Notes under the pieces: generated by a model
What the model saw: only the letters and a program-made list of their open reading frames with translations
Told to the model about the DNA's origin: nothing
The model's database searches: none
Assembly: GCA_009908925.1 (NCBI GenBank)
Contig: JAAAOH010000349.1
Location: 1-8,483 of the forward strand
Source: Spirochaetota bacterium
GTDB taxonomy: Bacteria > Spirochaetota > Spirochaetia > DSM-27196 > PWMO01
DNA length: 8,483 nucleotides
Direction of reading: 5' to 3'
Translations under genes and position numbers: made by a program
Shown here: piece by piece, positions 6,730 through 8,483 of the stretch
How the letters are laid out: each line of letters starts with the position of its first letter
Position numbering within the stretch: position 1 is the first letter of the stretch

Positions 6730-7506
6730 ATGAGATTTTCAGATAAGCGGATCATCGTCACCGGCTCCGGCCGGGGTATCGGCCGGGCGATTGCGCGCCG
6801 GTTCGCCGAGGAAGGTGCAGCCGTCGCCATATGCGACATAGACCGCACGACCGCCGAGGCGACCGCCGGCGAGATCAACGAATCCGGGGGTACGGCCCTC
6901 GCGGTCGAGCTCGATGTGCGCTCAATCGAAAGCGTGCGGGCGATGCTGGACGCGGTTGTGACCGAGTGGGGCCGGGTCGACGTTCTGGTGAACAACGCCG
7001 GCATCACCATCGCCAAGCCGGTGGTCGAGTTCACCGAGGAGGAGTGGGAACGCACCCTCGATATAAACCTCAAGGGAGTGTTTCGTTGTTCTCAGCTCGT
7101 CGCCGTGCAGATGATTACGCAGGGCGGGGGTAAAATCATCAACCTCTCTTCGGAATCGGGGAAGACCGCCAAGCCGAACTTCACGATTTACGCGGCTTCG
7201 AAATTTGGCGTGGTCGGATTCACGCAGGGGCTGGCGCAGGAGCTCGCGCCGCACGGCATCACCGTAAATGCGGTGTGCCCCGGAATCGTGCACACGCCCA
7301 TGTGGGAGGAGCTCGATCGCGTACTTGCGAAGCGCATGGGCAAGAAGGAGGGAGAGATACTCGCCACACGCAAGGACCAGATTCCACTCGGGCGACTCGA
7401 GCAGCCCGAGGACGTGGCCGGTGTGGTCGCCTTTCTTGCCTCCGATGATGCAAATTATATGACCGGTCAGGCCGTCAACGTTACCGGCGGGCGGGAGTTC
7501 CACTAA
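6730..7506 (+). CDS. Short-chain dehydrogenase/reductase, probable NAD-dependent polyol dehydrogenase
   Basis: This is a classical SDR oxidoreductase of 258 aa. The cofactor motif TGSGRGIG is at 11-18. Asp36 at the end of the second beta strand favours NAD(H) over NADP(H). NNAG is at 88-91. The catalytic residues are Asn113, Ser141, Tyr154 and Lys158 (YAASK). PGIVHTPMWEELDR (184-197) starts the substrate loop, and the C-terminal NVTGG is typical of SDRs that act on sugars and polyols. The loop and C terminus recall sorbitol or galactitol 2-dehydrogenases, so oxidation of an alditol to a ketose, or the reverse, is the likely reaction. That is inference from similarity and from the transporter and aldolase beside it. 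The start is set by GGAGG at 6721-6725, 4 nt before the ATG. SDR substrates are poorly predictable. Confidence 0.92.
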   Translation: MRFSDKRIIVTGSGRGIGRAIARRFAEEGAAVAICDIDRTTAEATAGEINESGGTALAVELDVRSIESVRAMLDAVVTEWGRVDVLVNNAGITIAKPVVEFTEEEWERTLDINLKGVFRCSQLVAVQMITQGGGKIINLSSESGKTAKPNFTIYAASKFGVVGFTQGLAQELAPHGITVNAVCPGIVHTPMWEELDRVLAKRMGKKEGEILATRKDQIPLGRLEQPEDVAGVVAFLASDDANYMTGQAVNVTGGREFH

Positions 7507-7512
7507 GGCACC

Positions 7513-7535
7513 CGGCGGCGCGGCACCCGCCGCCG
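7513..7535 (+). other. GC hairpin between dehydrogenase and aldolase genes
   Basis: CGGCGGCG (7513-7520) and CGCCGCCG (7528-7535) form a perfect 8-bp stem around a 7-nt loop, 6 nt after the dehydrogenase stop and 14 nt before the aldolase RBS. No T-run follows, so read-through is expected. It resembles the elements at the other junctions of this operon. Confidence 0.5.
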
Positions 7536-7549
7536 ACGCGGCGTGGCGC

Positions 7550-7556
7550 GGAGGAG
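7550..7556 (+). promoter_or_regulatory. RBS that sets the start of the aldolase
   Basis: GGAGGAG ends directly before ATG 7557 but lies 6 nt before ATG 7563 in the same frame. The spacing makes 7563 the preferred start and removes two residues from the longest reading. Confidence 0.7.
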
Positions 7557-7562
7557 ATGCAC

Positions 7563-8456
7563 ATGAGGCTGATACCAGGCGGGCAAATAGTCAGAGAGGC
7601 AGCACAGGAGGGATACGCGGTCGCCGCGATCAACTGTCAGGGCGGAAACTACGACATCGTCCGGGCGGTCCTCGAAACCGCGGACGAGGAGCGTGCGCCC
7701 GTCATTCTCATGGCGTACGAGAAGAACACGGAGTACTACGGGCTCGGCTGGCTGCCGACGCTCGTCTCCGCCCTGGGGCCGCGTTACTCGATCCCGGTAG
7801 GCGTCCACCTCGATCACGGACAGAATATCGAGGCCGTGGAGGAAGCGGTCGAGCTCGGTTACACGAGCGTGATGATAGACTACTCGACGAAGCCGTTGGA
7901 GGAGAACATCAAGGCGACCAGCCGCGTGATCGCGGCCGCCCGAAACCGGGGTGTATCCGTGGAGGCCGAGCTCGGCGAATTGCAGCGAAACCAGGGCGCA
8001 GGCGCCGGCGGCTCGGCGGGCGGTAGCGCAGGCGCCGCGTCGGCCGCGGAAAACCTGGTTGATCCCCGCCACGTGGAACAGTTTCTCAGCGAGGCGCCGG
8101 TTGATATGCTGGCGGTGGGAATCGGGAATGCCCATGGCTTCTACAAGGGCACCCCGAACATCCGCCTCGACCTGCTGCAGGAGGTGAACAAGGTGTCCGG
8201 CGGTACTCCGCTCGTGCTCCACGGTACCACCGGCATCCCGCCGGAGACCGTAAAGGCGTGCATCTCCAACGGCATGGCCAAGATAAACTTCGGGACGGCT
8301 GTGCGCGTCGGGTTCATCGACTACCTGACAGCCGGCGCCAACGGTGACTTCGACCACAAGGGGCATATCTGGCGCCTCTGCCGCTACGCCAAGGACCGGG
8401 TGAAAGAAGACATCCGTACCATCATTCGCCTGACAGGGAGTGCGGGACGTGCCTGA
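7563..8456 (+). CDS. Class II (zinc) ketose-bisphosphate aldolase family protein with atypical active-site loop
   Basis: This is a predicted metal-dependent aldolase, 297 aa, related to fructose- and tagatose-bisphosphate aldolases (Fba, GatY/KbaY, IolJ). Such enzymes cleave a ketose phosphate to dihydroxyacetone phosphate plus an aldehyde. VHLDHGQ (81-87) gives catalytic Asp84 and zinc ligand His85. VSVEAELGE (131-139), NAHGFYKG (189-196, His191) and VLHGTTGIPPE (218-228, His220) supply the other conserved sites. NFGT (242-245) replaces the NxDT of true fructose-bisphosphate aldolases, closer to the tagatose/IolJ branch. Two oddities: HGTTG instead of HGGSG in a phosphate-binding loop, and a Gly/Ala/Ser-rich stretch (145-162) where family members usually carry a loop with a Glu-Asp pair and the catalytic glutamate. 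The SDR gene is 56 nt upstream. Fold is confident; substrate, and even full activity, are uncertain. Confidence 0.85.
   Translation: MRLIPGGQIVREAAQEGYAVAAINCQGGNYDIVRAVLETADEERAPVILMAYEKNTEYYGLGWLPTLVSALGPRYSIPVGVHLDHGQNIEAVEEAVELGYTSVMIDYSTKPLEENIKATSRVIAAARNRGVSVEAELGELQRNQGAGAGGSAGGSAGAASAAENLVDPRHVEQFLSEAPVDMLAVGIGNAHGFYKGTPNIRLDLLQEVNKVSGGTPLVLHGTTGIPPETVKACISNGMAKINFGTAVRVGFIDYLTAGANGDFDHKGHIWRLCRYAKDRVKEDIRTIIRLTGSAGRA
7996..8037 (+). repeat. Short direct repeat encoding the aldolase Gly/Ala/Ser loop
   Basis: The 12-mer GCGCAGGCGCCG occurs at 7996-8007 and again at 8026-8037, exactly 30 nt (10 codons) apart and in the same frame, giving Gly-or-Ser-Ala-Gly-Ala twice. The spacing suggests that slippage or a small tandem duplication expanded the loop. 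Copies diverge outside the 12-mer. Confidence 0.6.
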
Positions 8457-8471
8457 GGACTGCCGGCGGAT

Positions 8472-8483
8472 ATGAGCATGGGG
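8472..8483 (+). CDS. Possible first codons of the next operon gene (cut by window edge)
   Basis: After the aldolase stop (8454-8456) an ATG occurs at 8472 and, in the same frame, at 8478. GGCGGA (8465-8470) is a weak Shine-Dalgarno; its spacing fits ATG 8478 better. Only four codons (Met-Ser-Met-Gly) are visible, so the product cannot be identified. A sugar kinase would be expected from the pathway, but nothing here shows it. Confidence 0.25.

Noticed and set aside
7557..7562. ATG 7557 as the aldolase start
   Set aside because: It directly abuts the GGAGGAG ribosome binding site; ATG 7563 has proper spacing.
3436..8366. Minus-strand frames opposite the operon (such as 3436-4152, 4913-5740, 5965-6711, 7503-8366)
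   Set aside because: They are rich in His, Arg, Asp and Glu, lie antisense to well-supported genes and lack recognisable domains.
1..8483. CRISPR arrays, tRNA or rRNA genes, insertion sequences, toxin-antitoxin or other defence genes
   Set aside because: No periodic repeats with spacers, no cloverleaf-like segments, no transposase motifs and no terminal repeats were seen. The only defence-related genes are hsdM and hsdS.

Overview
The window is GC-rich (roughly 60% by eye), has no RNA genes and is densely packed. It fits a free-living heterotrophic bacterium. The binding-protein signal peptide is followed directly by Gly-Gly-Gln-Glu-Glu and an acidic linker, a style I associate with Spirochaetota sugar-binding proteins. 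That assignment rests on one protein and is only a suggestion.

Left part (1-3184, minus strand): the modification and specificity genes of a type I restriction-modification system. hsdM is complete and unusually long at 816 aa. hsdS begins at a GTG that overlaps the hsdM stop by 4 nt, and it runs off the left edge after the first target-recognition domain and the central conserved region. No hsdR is visible; it may lie further left or elsewhere.

Middle (3185-3459): a divergent control region. On the plus strand it holds a good sigma70-type promoter with an inverted repeat lying over the spacer and -10, then a leader of about 90 nt with two short hairpins and a strong ribosome binding site. 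A weaker promoter candidate faces hsdM and would give a nearly leaderless mRNA.

Right part (3460-8483, plus strand): one apparent operon for uptake and breakdown of a carbohydrate, probably a polyol or ketose. It encodes a secreted family 1 solute-binding protein, two permeases (MalF/UgpA-like and MalG/UgpE-like, overlapping by 4 nt), an NAD-type short-chain dehydrogenase and a class II ketose-bisphosphate-type aldolase, with a possible next gene starting at the right edge. The inferred scheme is import, oxidation of an alcohol to a ketose, a phosphorylation step not encoded here, then aldol cleavage. The transporter ATPase and the kinase are not in the window. Each non-overlapping gene junction of the operon has a perfect inverted repeat; the largest, after the binding-protein gene, ends directly against the ribosome binding site of the first permease.

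Most of the window is recognisable biology. The items most worth a second look are the aldolase, whose expected active-site loop is replaced by a Gly/Ala/Ser-rich stretch built on a DNA repeat, and the junction hairpins. I did not find convincing evidence of a wholly new system.
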